64,000 nt of DNA from Ochotona curzoniae (taxonomy: Eukaryota > Chordata > Mammalia > Lagomorpha > Ochotonidae). The DNA is taken from the NCBI RefSeq assembly GCF_017591425.1, contig NW_024466512.1, positions 20,947,501-21,011,500 on the forward strand, in the 5' to 3' direction. Below the pieces are notes generated by a model. It made no database searches. It worked only from the letters and a program-made list of their open reading frames with translations, and was not told where the DNA came from. The translations under genes and the position numbers were made by a program. Positions 24,766-39,700 of the stretch are shown here, in pieces. Numbering within the stretch: the stretch's first letter is position 1; each line of letters starts with the position of its first letter.

Positions 24766-27700
24766 CTACACCACGCAATGGGAAGGGCAGAGTCAAGGTG
24801 GGGATGGGACACTGGGATATGGACAATTTAGGTTCTCAGATGCAGGTGTTTAGCTGGTCTTTCTACTCTCTGGTTTGGCTTACTTTCAGCTCTGTCATCA
24901 GACAGCTCAAGTCTGAACAACTTCTTTTTATAAAGCATTAGTATTTTTTTATTTAAGAGAGGGGATGTAATTTAACTTTATGGCTTTGTAAATATCTTGA
25001 CCCTAGGATGCTGGACACTCTGCCATTGTTCGTGCCCGCAATGATGGACTTATGGCTGTGTATGAAGAACTATACTATAGTAATGACACAGGGAAACTCA
25101 GTGAAAGGGGGAGGGAATAGGGGAGGGGATAAGGGAAATCCCAGGGCCTATGGAACTGTATCATAAAATGATAATGATAAAATGAGGAGGAGAGGGGAGA
25201 GGTAAGAGGAGAGAGGGAGCTGTGTCTTTCATCTGCTAGCTCACGCTCTAAGTGCCCACAACAGTTAGAGCTGGGTCCAGGCAAAGCCAGGAGTTGGGAA
25301 CTCAATCCAGGACTCCCATGTGAGGGGGCAGTGATGTAACTACATGCACCACAAGTGTTTCCTCCCAGGGTGCAAATTAGCAGGAAGCTGTGACCAGAAG
25401 CAGAGCCGGAATTGGATCCTGGCAGGAGATAGGGGATGTGGTGCCTTAAGAGGTATGTTAAGCACTGTGCCTGCTTAACGTTTGTTAACACACATGCCTG
25501 CCTCATAGCTTCTTTCCTGATCAAAAAGGGCAGCAGGCTAATTTGGGCTCCTGCTGGCATCTTGTAGCAGCCATTAGGGGGGAGTGTGAACAGTGTCTGG
25601 CAGAACAATCCTTAGGACCGTAGGAAGCCTGGAACTTTTTATTTGCCTTCATGCTATTTAGTATGTACACACTGGCTGCAGGGCAATGGACGTTCTGGCA
25701 GGTATATGGCAGAGGCCGAGCCTGGCAGATGCAGTAAGCTGTGTTTTGTTTTCCTGCCCCAATCTCTCAAACCATAAGCACTTATCTAATCGTATGAATT
25801 CCCCTGGGAAAAGCACTCACCAGTGTCAGGTGCATCAGTCCTGGCTGTGGCCTGTAGAGCAGCTGGAGGCTTCACACCTGAGCCGATACATTCCAGCAGT
25901 GTGAAGAGGGTGGCCCAGTCATCGCCCGAGTGGATGTTGGCTGCGTTGGTTTTAAGGAGTTCATGGAGCCCATAGGCAACCTGGTGGCTGACTCGGGATA
26001 GCACGCTGGGCTTCATCAGTAGCAAAATACGCAGCGAGAGCAAAACCTGGGATGCAGGGTGGAAAACAGGAAGTAGGCAACAGACGCATAACTTCCTACC
26101 TAGCTTTCTTTCCTTCCGGCCCCCTCAGGCCAGTGAGAAGAATTTGGTTAGGATAGGAGTTAAAGGTGCTGCTGATCTTTGCCCACATTAAAGAATAAAC
26201 AAAAAACCCGAGATAGTTGTAGGTTCACATGCACTGGCTTTATTTCCCTGGTTTGTAAGCCTCTGTATGTTCATTTCCACATAGTTGGTTAAGATGCTAC
26301 ACAGTCCTAGGCCACAGGATTCCTCATGCTGCCCTTTCATAACCCCACCCACATTCTCCTTCTTATCCCTAACTCCTAGCAATAAATCTGCAACTTCTAA
26401 CATTTTGTCATTTCAGAAATCTTATAGAAGGGTAGACATTTGGCCTGGTGTATTTTTAAGTATTTTACTTTATTTAGAACACCTATAAGCTATAATGTGC
26501 TTTTTCACTTATTTGAGACAAAGAATTTCTACCTGATGGTTCACTCTCCAGATGCCTGCAAATTCTGGGACTGGGCCCAGGCTGAAGCTAGGAACTCCAT
26601 TCAGTTTTGCCATATAAGTTCAGAAGCCCAGTTACTTGGGCCATCACCCTTTATTCCCCAGAATCTGCATTAGCAGGCAGCTGAAATCAGGAGCTGCAAA
26701 CTGAACCCAGCGACCCTGATATAGGACCATGGCCATTCCAACTGGTGTCTTAACTGGGAAGCTGAACGCCTGCCTTAGTATTACATTTGTAATTTCAGTT
26801 TCCATGCGGTCATTGTTAATATGTGTATATAATTAGTTTCTGAAATGTTGATTGATCTTATATGCTACGGACTTACTGAACTCAGTGATCAATTCTACAT
26901 TGGTTCTACAATATGTGATTGACTATGGAGCTCAGAAGGGTGCCAAGAGCTAGAAAACTAGGTAGGGGCAGCAGTGATCCAGCACTCCAAAACTCTCATG
27001 GAAGTCTAGAGGTACAAAACACTAGCTCCATGCCTGAGGCCATTTCAGACTAATCCCATCTGTTAAAGACTATACCAACCCTATAACCTGGCCTCTGGGC
27101 CCCAGGTAGACAGCACTACAAGAACTCACTGTGTGTGCTCATTTCTGTAACTGACACTGTGCCTTAGCCCTCTGAGTTCCTGCCTGCTCTCAAGCTGCGC
27201 CTGCTTACCTGGCCACTGATCTCTTCCCTTCGGAGCAGCCGGATGGCCAGGCGCAGCAGGCCCACTACTGCTCGCTCCACAAGGAAGCAGAAATCTTGTG
27301 CTTGGACACAGAGGTGGTACAGATGATCTCGGACTGTCTGCCACACGCAGCCCACACGATCCCTGCACACAACATTAAGAAATGAAGATAGTCTCAACCA
27401 GGGAGGACACTGTGTAGTAAGTCTCGGGCTTTCCACAGTTCAATGGTTACATACCCTAAGCAGTGAGGTGTAATAAGTAACATCTCCCGGTACTGTTGAC
27501 TGTTTTGCGTGTTTCTTACAGTCATAGGACTTGCCTAAAGATTGCCCTTATCTGCTTTCTCCTACCTGTTCTCCAACACAATCCTGAGCAACATCTCCAA
27601 ACAGAAAGCAGCATCTTCCTCATCATATGTCTCTTCATCTGGTGTCACTGAGACCAGAGCCTGGAGAGAGCAGCAGCAGCAGGAAAGCCAACATGGAGAG

Positions 27701-30700
27701 GCCACCACAGGGTCTGCCTCAGGAGCCATCGGGGTACACACCACTGCCCTATTGCTCCTCCCAGAGACCCAGCCAGCCCTGCCAGCCCTTTTCTTTCTTC
27801 ATCCCGTACCTTCATGAGCTCCTGCAGGGACTCCAGCTGCAGGAATTTACTTTCTGTGATCATCTTTTCTGGGTCACATTGCTGAGGGTGGAGGGGAGGG
27901 CACGAGAGAGGGAGCTTGTAACAAGGGCTGAAGGGACAAGAACGTCCCCAAGAGCCAGAAAGGGCAAGGTCAGTCCTGGTCATCAGCCCTTCAGTCCAGA
28001 GGTCAGCATCTATCCAGTGGGAAGGGCTCCAGGCTTTCCTCACAACGAGTGGGCAGGCAGTTTACCTTGATGCAGTCCAATGCTACTCTCTTTGCCTCTT
28101 GGTTCTCGGTAGATGGGCCCCGCACACTTGACTGCTCAGGTCCACTCAGAGTCAGCCAACTCACAAAGCTCAGCACTGTTGACTCTCCTCTGTAGGAAGG
28201 GCCCATGTGCTGGTAAGCCCCAAAGTTCTGGCTCTCCCCCTTCCCAAGGCCTTTAGCCTGTGGGAGGCCCTTACCGGTTTGAAGGAGTCTCTTCTCGTTG
28301 TAGAGAAATCTTGCCATTGGGATCCACAAAATCTTCGACCTGTAAAAGTGGGTCAAGAGTCATTTCTTTATGCCCTTTGCATCTCCTCCCCAAGCTTCCC
28401 CTCTAGATTTTTTCTGATAACCTTATATCCTCTCCAATCAGTGACTGATGATGGCTTGTTACCAGGGATCTCCCAAGATTCATGGTCTTACATCTGAAGC
28501 ATTTCTAGTGAGTCTTGGCAAGTACTAGGCTCAGTGCTTTTAACTAGCTCTGTACACAGGTAGTACATAGTGCTGGCCTCTTGCACTGTTGTTACTGATT
28601 GGTCTTTTACGAGAATTACCTCCACCATGGCCTTGGGTAGCAGTTGGGCTCGGAATAGCTGCAGCATGGCCTCCATGATATTCTTCCAGCCCTCTCGCAG
28701 GATGTCACCATGACGATGAGCCAAATGGAAAACTGTCCTGGCTGCAATGTGGGCTTTAGGGTTGCTTCCAAATACACTGGGCAGGTTCTCAATAGACTTG
28801 AAAGAGGTTGAGAAGAGGCTAAATTAGGACAATTTGCTAGGTTCCCTAAGATTCCCTCTATCATCCCTGTTTAATCCCCTACAATACTGGTGGGAAGGGT
28901 TAAACTGGTTGAAGACCTCTCTGGCTCTTACAACTCCAATTGCATTCCATGAAGGGAAACTATTCTCATTCCAGGTATATAAGACAGAAATGACCGAAGC
29001 TCTGGTGTAGCTAGTTAGAGGGACGGGGAGAAAAAGATACTAAGGGAAACCAGCTCTGCAGCTCTGGGCAGATCCACAGCTCAACATCAGTTGTCCTTTA
29101 GGAGTCTGAGCTACAGTGCCTGCCTCTACTCACCTCACTACTGAGAGCTGTAAATTTGCACAGAGAGATGATGAGATTGTCAAATACGTCGCTGAGGCCA
29201 TAGTGGGCAGCGATCATGGCGCATTTCCTGTAACATAACCCCCATCCCAGAAACAGTCATTGGAAGGCCGAGCAGTCCTTGCCCATTCCTGAGGTGGTTT
29301 ACAAGGGGCTCATCCCAAGGAATCCCAGGAAGAAACTTCCACTCTTGAGTCTGTTTCAGACTGGGCTTTCCCAAGCTTCAGCCTCTCTCCCAAAACTAAA
29401 GGAATCACCTTCTGAGGAAACTTAGAGACCTGGACAGAACCACGCAAAGTCAGGGAGGTAGGGAAGAGGGAAACACCAGGGCCAACGCCGGGCTACCTGA
29501 AGCCTGAGATAGCTTTCTGGATGATTGTCTCCTCAAGGCTCTTGTCAAAGACGTAAGAGAGAGCAGCAATAGTGGGTCCCCAGGTCATGGTGAAGAGGTC
29601 AAGGTCATAGCTGCCAGTAGGCACACGCAGAAATATGCCCTCGGGAGTGGCACCACGATGAAGAAGAACATTCCAGACATAATTCTCCCGAACTAAGCCT
29701 GTCTGTTCCTCGGGCATCACAATTTCCTCATTCCTGCCAGGTGGTAAAGGAAGGAGCAAGTTGACTGCTGTCAATCTGTTTCCAAATGAGGACAAGGGTT
29801 TTGCCCATACTGACAATCCTCCACTGAGAGCACCTGAACTACTACAGTTCAGTGGTCTGCGTCCCATCCACCCGCAGCACCAGAAAGAAAAGAAATGCTT
29901 TACAATCTCCAAGTGTTATCTCTGAGTGAGTGCTTCAGGAATTCACTCTCGGGTTGAGATGAACAATTCTCTGTGCAGTTCCTGGTTTGTAGTAAAGAGC
30001 TAAGATTCCCACCTCTGACTTCTGGTCCAAGTTTCACCCTCTGGGGCTCACCTTAGATCCTTATGTCAGAGACTGTGTCTTGTGAGCTAAACAGGAAAAC
30101 CCAGGCAATGGGGTCACTACACCCCACTGCAGAAAAGAAGTTTGGATCCTGATTTACAATGCTGCAGTCTCAATACTGCTTAGGTTTCTTTAACAAATGA
30201 GCTGCTAGAGAGTACAGTGCCCAGCTATGCTCCCAGGATAAATCCAGGGCAGGTGAGTAGCTAAAGTCTAACACAACCGTAAAAACTGGCTAGGGAGGCA
30301 ATGTGCCTCTCCCCAACACAGATGCTGTACTGTCTCCATATATACTCACTTGATGGCAAGGTACATGTCTTCCAGGATGTCCTGCTCAAAATCCTTGCCT
30401 CCATTCACACCTTTTAGGTTTTTGCGAAACTCCTAGGAACAGGATAGTAAGCTTGCCACCCCTAGCGTCAATGCTGGCTGACCCTCCCTCACCCCCACCC
30501 CTGGCCTGGCAACAGGAAACTCCCAAGTCTGTGGTAACTAGGACCTAGGAAACAACCAATGAAGGAACCCAGCTCCCCCAACTCAGTTTTCCTTCTGGGT
30601 TAGCCATCCTTCCCTGATTACCTGTTCAGAACTCTGTCCATTATGTCTACTGGAAATCCTATGTTCTTGTTACCTCTAAAGCCACACTGGATCTCTTTCT

Positions 30701-33700
30701 TGCTTTGGCTGGGACCCAAGCTTACCTCCAGAGTCATGGGTGCATTCTGTTTGCGAACATTGTGGTTGTGCTGGTCAGTGTTAAGCATGATGACAGCATA
30801 GGCCAGGGCAAAGCAGGCATCGCTATTGGCAAATGGGGAGCCATTACAATTCTGAAAAAGCAAAGACCCCGCCTATGTCAATGTCCTTCTCTTGCCAGTC
30901 AAGCCCTCACTACCAACTCATTGGTCAGTGCTGGTGCTGAGAGAAGATATCACCCACAAAGTGGCCAGTCTCTTGCTAACTCCTTATCAGAAGCGGGTCT
31001 CTCTGTGGGTAGCTCATTGACTTCACTCTCAAGCCTCTTAAGAGACAACAGCTGGGTTCTTAGCTAGGCCCTTAGAAGCCCTCAAACTGTCCCAGGATCT
31101 GGGTTCAGCCCCTGGCACTCAAACTCACCCTCCAATGCTCTGTGAATGCCTCCAGCAACCTATGGATGACAGGTGCTTCTCCAGGCAGACGGAAGGCTTC
31201 CAGGTAGAGGCGGAGAGCTTCATCCAGTCGCAGACCTTGAAAATTAAAGGTGCTATAGGAAAAAGAAGGATGGAGTGGTTGAAGACGTAAAAGCTAAACA
31301 TGATTGGGCCCTCAATTAGCCATAGTCCCCCTAAACTTCTTTTACTGACAGAGGGGAAGCTGAGGACTCTGGCAAAGGGGTCATCCCTAACACAGCTTCC
31401 AACCTTAGTCCTTGTCATGTTAGCAAAGTCGCCTAATAAAACCTCACCCCATGAAACCTAATTCTACTGCTTTGTAATGCCATCTGTGCAGTATGGAGGG
31501 GTTCCCAAAACTATCTTGCAAGAGGTCCCTTCTGGTACAAACAGATATAAACAGTGGTTAGAGGAAATGTGTGTGACCTGGGTCAGCAACAAGAGCTGGC
31601 TGAGGCTACTTTGAGGGAGGGACGTCTTGTCTCCCCAGACTGATCACCCAATATGTTCTACCTTACAGCTTCCTCACCTCACAAAGCTCTCCAACAGGTC
31701 AATGTTTTTGCGGTCACTCACAAACTCTCCAATCATCTTCTTGTCCAGCCGAGGGTTCTCTCGGAGCCACTGGGCTACCTCTGTATTGTCCATGGGGATG
31801 GTGAGAAGACCTTTCTCCTGTAAAAACTGGATACCTTTCTTTGGCTTCTGGTTAAATTGCTCTGTGCCAGTGATTAGCAGCTGGAGGGAAAACGAAACAA
31901 AACAAAAACTAGACGTCTCCCAAGCTGCTCTGGACCTGCATCAGGCGATGGCAGGCTGGTTGCACTGCAGCTCCCAGCTGGTCACCTTATAGACTGCTGG
32001 GATGGGTTCTTAGTGACTCCAGGACCAAGCCCCGAGTCAGGCTGGCCCTAGCTTTCCCCTGAATGTCTCCCTAAAACTGGGTGAGGAGCTCCTCATCACT
32101 TTTTTTGGGTGCTCAAGATGCATATGGCTGCCACCTTTCAACTTGAGGATTGGGGTGAGAAGTAGAAGACACTAGAGAATTGTCTCTGTTTATATGCCTT
32201 TTCTGGTATCTATTGATAGCCAGCATCCTGTTTATGGATAGACTGGATTCTCCTTTTTTTTTTTTTTTTTTGTTATGTGGCTTACAAAGCCCTGAGTGTC
32301 ACAGGGAGGATGGATGAACTGTAATGATAAGGTTCTATATATTGTGTCAGAGCCCTGCAGTCAAAGACACACATAAAGCAGCCATTTAGGAATGGCAGTG
32401 AAAGGAAGAAAGGGTTAAATAGAGTTTTCTTTTGTTAAGAAAACCAAAAGCACAAACAGTTATTTGAACTTTACTAAAGCACCAGAATAAATGTCAATTC
32501 CCTTTTATTACCAATCATCACACCAGAGCTAGAGATGACCAATAACCTTCAGTGACCCACATGACACCAACTCCCAGGGCTGCTGTCCCCATTATCAGTC
32601 ACAGTTGAGTCTCAGCTGATATAGCATTTTCCCAGGGGTGCACAATAAGAAATGCCCAGTGACACAGCTTAGGAGTAGAAGTCTTCCAAGAAGGCTAAGC
32701 ACTTGCTGAAACCCCATGGGCTAAGGATGAACCTTAGGAAGCCCCACAGAGAACTGCTAGATTCTCCCTCCTCCTCTGTGACAGAAGTCTGAAGAGACCA
32801 GAGATGGCTAGAGGCTGAGTTCTGGGCAGTACATGCATGTACCTTTTTTTTGTTTTTAATTTCAATTAGTTCTCGTGGATCTGGCAGGAGAGAGGAAAAT
32901 CGAGGTGGCTTCCGGGTAAGCTTTTTGTCAGCTGGGAATGGAAGAAAGAGAAAAGTTTGTCAGATGCTTTCTACCAGATGACTTTTGGAGGATTACTGAA
33001 ATACTCCCCATTGAAAAATGGAGATCCCTAGAAATTGGTTTGTCTTCACTGGTTTTTGATTTCTGTGGAGGGCTTGTCTTCTGGGGCTCCAAGTATTTCT
33101 TCTATTTGGGTTTGAAGGCACAGTGAGGTACTGCTTTAGGTATCTCTGTCTTCCCTCCCTCCACTCTGCACTAGGAACTTCAGTGGAGGGTCACGGACAC
33201 CCGATACCTACCACCAGAGTCACCAGATTCCTCCAGATCACCACATCCCAGTTTCCCATGTTCTCCTGGCAGCCGCCCTCCACTCGGCAGATGCAGGCCT
33301 GGGACATCTGGGGTCATGCCTACAGTCTTCCCATCACTGACTGCTCTCTCAGCTAGTAGGAGAGAAGAAGATACATGAAGGTTTATGGGACAGGAAGCCA
33401 AGCAGAGCTTCAGAAGAAATGAAGTCCAAAGTCAAGAAAGCTTGCATGCTCCCACATAGAATGTCAACCCTGACTAGGACAAAGTCAAAGTAAATGGTCA
33501 CTGTTTTAGGTCAGTCAAGCATTACATTCTATAATGTAATAAAGGAATTGTCTAGTCACTTTCCTTGATCTTTTGCAACTTTACTCTCAAGGGGGCAGAT
33601 AGAGAAGACTAATTAGAGTGGAGGCAGATACTGGGGTTTAAGAGGAGGTAGGGCCTGGAACTTTTAGGGACAGAGTTATATATCGTTTAATTTTTGTTCT

Positions 33701-36700
33701 CTTCCTTTCCCTTGTTCTATTTAAAAAATCAAAATGCAGAGAGAGAAAAGAAGTCTATAAGTCCAGCTAACTAGCCTGACTGGTCTGTGATTTAAACCAT
33801 AAAACCCTGGAGACAGAATTGGAAGCAGCCCAGGAAAGTAACATGAAGAGAAAGAAGGACTCAAAGCAGAGAACAGGTAAACACAGAATCCCCCAAAAAA
33901 GAAATGTCTCTCACTATTGCTAGCTTCCTGGGTGACATCCACTGCCTCGTGGCTGACTTGGGCTGGTTCTTTCTTCTCCTGTTGGGTGAGGCTATTGAGG
34001 ACTTTGGCCTGGCAGTGTGCCTCAGTGCTGTCAATTACTGTCAACAGGGCGTCAAGAGACAGCAGGTGTGTTGTATAGAGTTGACCCGACACAGGGAAGG
34101 CATTCTGGAAAGTAAAGAGATCCGTTAGATGCAATATCAGAACATTTTACGCACTGATCATTTTCCCAGAATCCTGAAGCCTTCTATAACTTCTAACATT
34201 ACTCTTAGAAAGGGTCTTTCTGGGGGGAATCCCCAGCGCCTATAAAACTGTACTACACAATACAGTGTAAGCAACAATAAAAAAAAAAAAAGAAAGGGTC
34301 TTTCTTCTTTCTGTTTCCTGGCTCTCAGACATTTCCTTCCTAGTATGGAACAGATCTGCCCGAGACAGCCTTCAATCTGAAAGCAGCGGCAATGCTCAGC
34401 ACCTTGGACAGCAGCTTGGTGAGGTCTTCAAAGAGGTTTGAACAGTAGAAGTCACAGTCATAGTTGATGTAGAGCTCAGTGACAAAGCTTGGGATGCGCC
34501 ACAGTTGCACGATGGCTTCCAGTGCCATCTCCTTCATCTCGTAAGGCATTTTGGGGTTCTCCACAGTGATGATCTCCATGAGCTTTTTGATGTACATCTG
34601 GCAATAACCCAGTAATTACCATTTGGTTGGGGAAAGGGGTCGAGACAAGAAAAAAGCAAAAACAAAATTGAACAAAAACAGCCTTAAACAGGAAACAGTA
34701 GCACAAGGTATACATTAAGAGATACTCCAAAGTGTTCCTCTCCTAAAATCGATCATCCTCCTTTGCATCTGTGCTGAGTTGTATGGTACGGCTCTCTACC
34801 TCATGGCTGATCTGCCCATCACCATTTCTGTGGCTTCCATGTGAGGCTGTCCTGGTCCTGTTTCAGAGTAACTTTCTGCATCTTAACAGTGTTCATCTGA
34901 CTTGCCTGCTTGTGAAGCAGAGAAGCTACTCCCCCTCATGATGAGGTTCTCCTATTTGAATTCCTCTAGTTTATAGCTGGCCAATTTTTGTTAGGCTTCT
35001 CTGAACTTTCCTATTGTAGTTAGTCAATGTACCCAACCATGGGGATTCAAAGTGCCCTTCTACAGGAAGCTCCTAAGTCCCACCTGAAAGCACAGTCCCA
35101 CTGAGGATGTCACATATATATGTATTTTTTTCTTTTTCTTTCAAGGTCAACTCACCTCCAGTTGAAACTTGAGGTGCTCCCGCATGCTCTCAAACAGCAG
35201 GAAGCATACACGCAGGGAAGCAGCGTAAAGGTTCAGCCGATCTACACTGAGCAGCTACAAATGATAGCATAGGCCATGAGATTCATGAGTTTGATAAAAA
35301 CTCTACCAAGAGAGGCAGAAGAGCAAACAGGGCCAAGTTATCTCAGGTCCCATGTTTTGAGGAAACCAACTGTGTAGTCATTTTTATATTCTTCCTCTTT
35401 AGCTATCAGAGGAGAACTATAAGAATCCTTCTACTATGAACTACTGATCAACTAGAAGAGAGGGGCTGTTCTCGGTTCTACAGCCTTCAGACACTTGGCT
35501 AAACCTCTCTGTGCTTCCCTGGCCCTTGAGGGACCCTAAAAATCAGACAGTGGCTCTTGAGTCCCTTGAGTAACCTGGTCTTACCTGGAATAAGTGGCGA
35601 CACATCTCATCCTTAATGAGGCCCAAGAGCGTCTGGCACTGAGCCACAGGAGCTGACTCAAGGGCCACTGTCAGCAAATGCAGTCCCATGTGGATCATAA
35701 CCTCTGAGTTATGGCGGTCGTGTGGACTGGTGAGGGAGATAAGGAAGCGGAAGAGCTCACGAATGCAGGGCAGACCATAGGGAACCAAAGTTGTGCCTAG
35801 GAAAGGCAAGAGGAGAGAGAGAGATTGCTAAGAAAACAACTACCTGCTGGCTTAGACTAGTCTGTCTTGCACTGTATAGGGTAATTTCAGGCAAGTGATT
35901 CTTTTCAATGATTTTTCCTCCTGGAGAAGAAATGAGCTGGTCTCATTTATTACAAGCAATTAGAATTAATAAAACTATCCTTCTGTTAAAAGTCCTAAGA
36001 TTGATTCCAGTGTGGTGGCCTAGTGGCTAAGGTCCTTGCCTTGAATGCACTGGGATCCCATGAGGGCGGCCGGTTTGTATCCCAGTGGCTGTGCTTCCCA
36101 TCCAGCTCCCTGCTTGTGGCCTGGGAAAGTAGACAAGGACGGCCCAAAGCCTTCAGACCCTGCACCTGCGTGGGAAATCCAGAAGAGCTCCTGGCTCCTG
36201 GCTTCAGATTGGAGCAGCTCCAGCAGTTGCAGCCATTTGGGGAGTGAATCATCACATGGAAGATCTTCCTCTCTGTCTCTCCTCCTCTCTATATATCTGC
36301 CTTTCCAATAAAAATAAATCAACCTTTAAAAATAAAAAAAGTCCTAAGGTCTTTGGGCCAGCATTGTGGCATAAAAGGTTAATCCATCACCTGGAATGCA
36401 GTATCTCATATGGGCACCAGTTCAAGTCCAGCTGCTACACTTTTGATCCAGCTCTCTGCTAATGCGCCTGAGAAAAGCAGCAGCAAATGGCCCAAGTGCT
36501 TTGGCCCTTGCATCCACATGAGTAACTCAGAGGAGACTCCTGGCTTCTGGCTTTGATCTGGCCTGATTGTGGCTATATGGTCATTTAGGGAGTGAACCAG
36601 CAGATAAAACATCTGTTTCTTGCTAAAATTCTGCCCTTCAAATAAATAAAACAGTTCCTTAAAAGTAGCCTACTTTCTATTTATGCCTCTTTCTTCCTAT

Positions 36701-39700
36701 TATTGATCAAAATCCCTTCTGTATAAGATAGGGAAGCGCTCCATCCATGCAAGTTTTTATGGTTTGATTCCATTTCCTAACTAGAAAACAGCCTGGAACT
36801 TGGACCAGCAGGCAGTAGTCACCTTGGTGCATGGTCTTCTGGGTTTAGGTAGGCCAGTGGGTAGGACGGGTGAGTAGACAGAGCCTGCCAGAGAGTGCCC
36901 ACCTTCTTTCTGAGAGGACTGTGTAAAACGCACACCCCGGGGGTTGACGTAATCCATGTCATGGACAGAGGCCGAGTCAGAGTGGTCAGCAGCAGAGGCG
37001 CACTCCTCTAACACTTCTGGGATGGATTCCACGGATGCTGACTGGGCCTTTTCCACTTGGGCCCTTTCCTGCTGTGACCAGAGGCAGGGAGATACAGGAA
37101 TAAGGATGAGCCAAGAGCAAGCTGCAATTCACTCCATTTAAGTATCGTCCTTTAAATTGTCTCTTGCCCTGCAGGTGTAGGGCCAGCTCATCGGTTTATG
37201 AATCAGTGCAATATGGTTCAGAGAAACACTAGATGGTTCCAGAGGCATCACTAGAACCCTAGAGGTGAAAAAGTTCTCATAGCCTTAGGATTTAGAACAT
37301 TACCTTTCAGAAAAAGCCCTGTCCAGCCTCCAGCCCCCTCCCTTTTGCCACGTACTATTTCTATGCATAACTTAACAAATCCTCTGAGCTGATTCACAGT
37401 GAGTCATGCTATGGGCTTTCTAGGCAGCACAGCTGATTTTGGGAGACAGGCCACACTCCTTTTCACCCCTCACTCTGCTACCACTTTAATCTTTCCTTGA
37501 ACCAAAACCTAGGTAAAGGATTAAACCAATTCCCACAGTGGAAGATTGGAGAGGAGCTCTAGAAATCAAAGCCATACCTGGAGGTCAGGCTGCTCAGGGA
37601 CCCCTGACTCATTGCTCCCAGACTCGGGGGCGGTGCTGTAGCCAGGAGAGCCAGGTTGTTCCAGGTCAGTGAGATCCTCCTTGGAGGTAGTCTGGGAGGA
37701 AAATTCCAGGCCACTGTCTGTAGAGGGGCTGACCACTGCTGAGGCAGCTTCTGAACTCACAGAGGAGACAGGAGTAGGCACATCAACGAAGGGCATACCA
37801 CCTGCAAAGGAAAGAAGGGAAGGAGGAGAGACATGGTACCAACACACCCTGCATGTTTTGGGTGGCTGTCTTCTTCAGGCAGGTTCATCTTTGAGTACCT
37901 TAATTTCTTTAAGGTGGTCACGGTCTCCCTGAAAGGATCACCCTAAGTCACCAAGGAGCTGCTAAATAATTACAGCCTAACTGAGCTGCAGTGCCCCTTG
38001 TTGCTTCAGTAGGAAGCCCAAAGGCCCTCAGTTGGTCTCCCATTTAGAAATCCTCAGGAGCGAGCAGAACTTTTCCCTTGGCCGTCCTGATCATCATCAG
38101 CTGCTCAGGGCACTCACCAGTGAGGTTAGAGGACAAGGTGGTTCCACTGGGAGTGTGTAGCTCTGAACTTGGGCTGACTTTGGTCATATGGCGTGGGGGG
38201 CGGGGGGATTTCTTCTGTTTCTTCCATTTGGATGCATCACTCATGCCTCCTGCTCTCATTTTCAGCTGAAAATACCGTATTTCATTAGTGGTCATATAAA
38301 GAGTATTCAAACTAAGACTCTATCCCTGAAATCCCTATTTCATTTAATCCTACTGGTCTCTAGAAAACCATCTACACCCCACATTTGTGCTAACATAAGA
38401 ATTCAGACCGTCAGTTCACGTTTCTAATTCTCTAGCCTGGCTCCACACGTGTTGCCTGAGAGCCTGGTGTGCAGCCTCAGTGTGCATGGCGACACTCTGC
38501 GTCTTGGCTGGTCATTAAAGGGCCAGCTTAAAAACTTATCATTCTGCTTCCCTGGGTCCTGCAGTTACACTAATTGGCAGTCCTGAGTCCTGTAGCCAGT
38601 CCGCGCCCTTCTTGTGGACAGAGTCAGGGCAGGGGCTCTCTGAATCTTCCTACTGTTAGTTTATATTCAACCATGACAGCCTACTCCTTCCACCTTAGCT
38701 TTCTTATTTCTTTGTGGCTAAAAATAGTCTTTATTCTCTGGATTTTTTCTATCAAATTGGTTAAGAGCTTATTCTTTTGGAGTTAAAAAAAAAAGTGACA
38801 TCATGGTTTATTTGTGGGGTTAAGGATACAGGGCCATGCTATGTTGCTGCTCTGCACTTTCCTACTCCCAATTTGGGCATATCAATGGGACCTTCTGACC
38901 TTCTTATTGTTGGTCTTTCTAGATTAAACATTTACACTGTTAGATGGTGAGGCTGCCGATTCTTTGGATCCCTGCTCTATTTTACTCCCCTCTTCCTGTA
39001 GTATTTCTATTCCTCTTACAGCTTCCTTCCAGTCTCAACGGATAATCTCTATTATATGTTGACTATGCTAATATCTACATTTTCTCATGCATTTTCTTTG
39101 ACTCTATATACTTGCAGTTACTTTAGGCCTATTTTTGTTTCCTAGCCCTGATGCTTTCACATTGGGAGGGAGGGGGTTTGAACTCAATCCCTTTGCAGTT
39201 ATTCTGAACTATTCCTAGACTAGTAATACCAATACTGGGTTAGGCAACAGCAACCCTCTTTCAAGAACCATGAAAGTAGCACTTTTTCTCCCTGCCTCTT
39301 TCTTTTTTTTTTTTTTTAAGATTTATTTTTATTATTTTCTCATTGGAAAGGCGGATATACAGAGAGGAGAGACAGAGAGGAAGATCTTCCATCCGATGAT
39401 TTACTCCCCAAGTGAGCGCAACGGGCCGATACTATGCCGATCCGAAGCCAGGAGCCTCTTCCGGGTCTCCCACGCAGGTGCAGGGTCCCAAAGCCTTGGG
39501 CCGTCCTCGACTGCTTTCCCGGGCCACAGGCAGGGAGCTGGAAGGGAAGCGGGGCTGCCGGGATTAGAACCGGCGCCCATATGGGATCCCGGGCGTGCTA
39601 GGCGAGGACCTTAACCACTTGCGCCACCGCGCCGGGCCCTCCCTGCCTCTTTCTAAAGGATGAATATATCCTTATTAGCCTTGGCCTACTGCATTCCTTC

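Noticed and set aside
39304..39638. Repeated coding-like frames shared among many places (for example [22 protein letters not shown])
   Set aside because: Translation of the C repeat body; every copy gives similar peptides.
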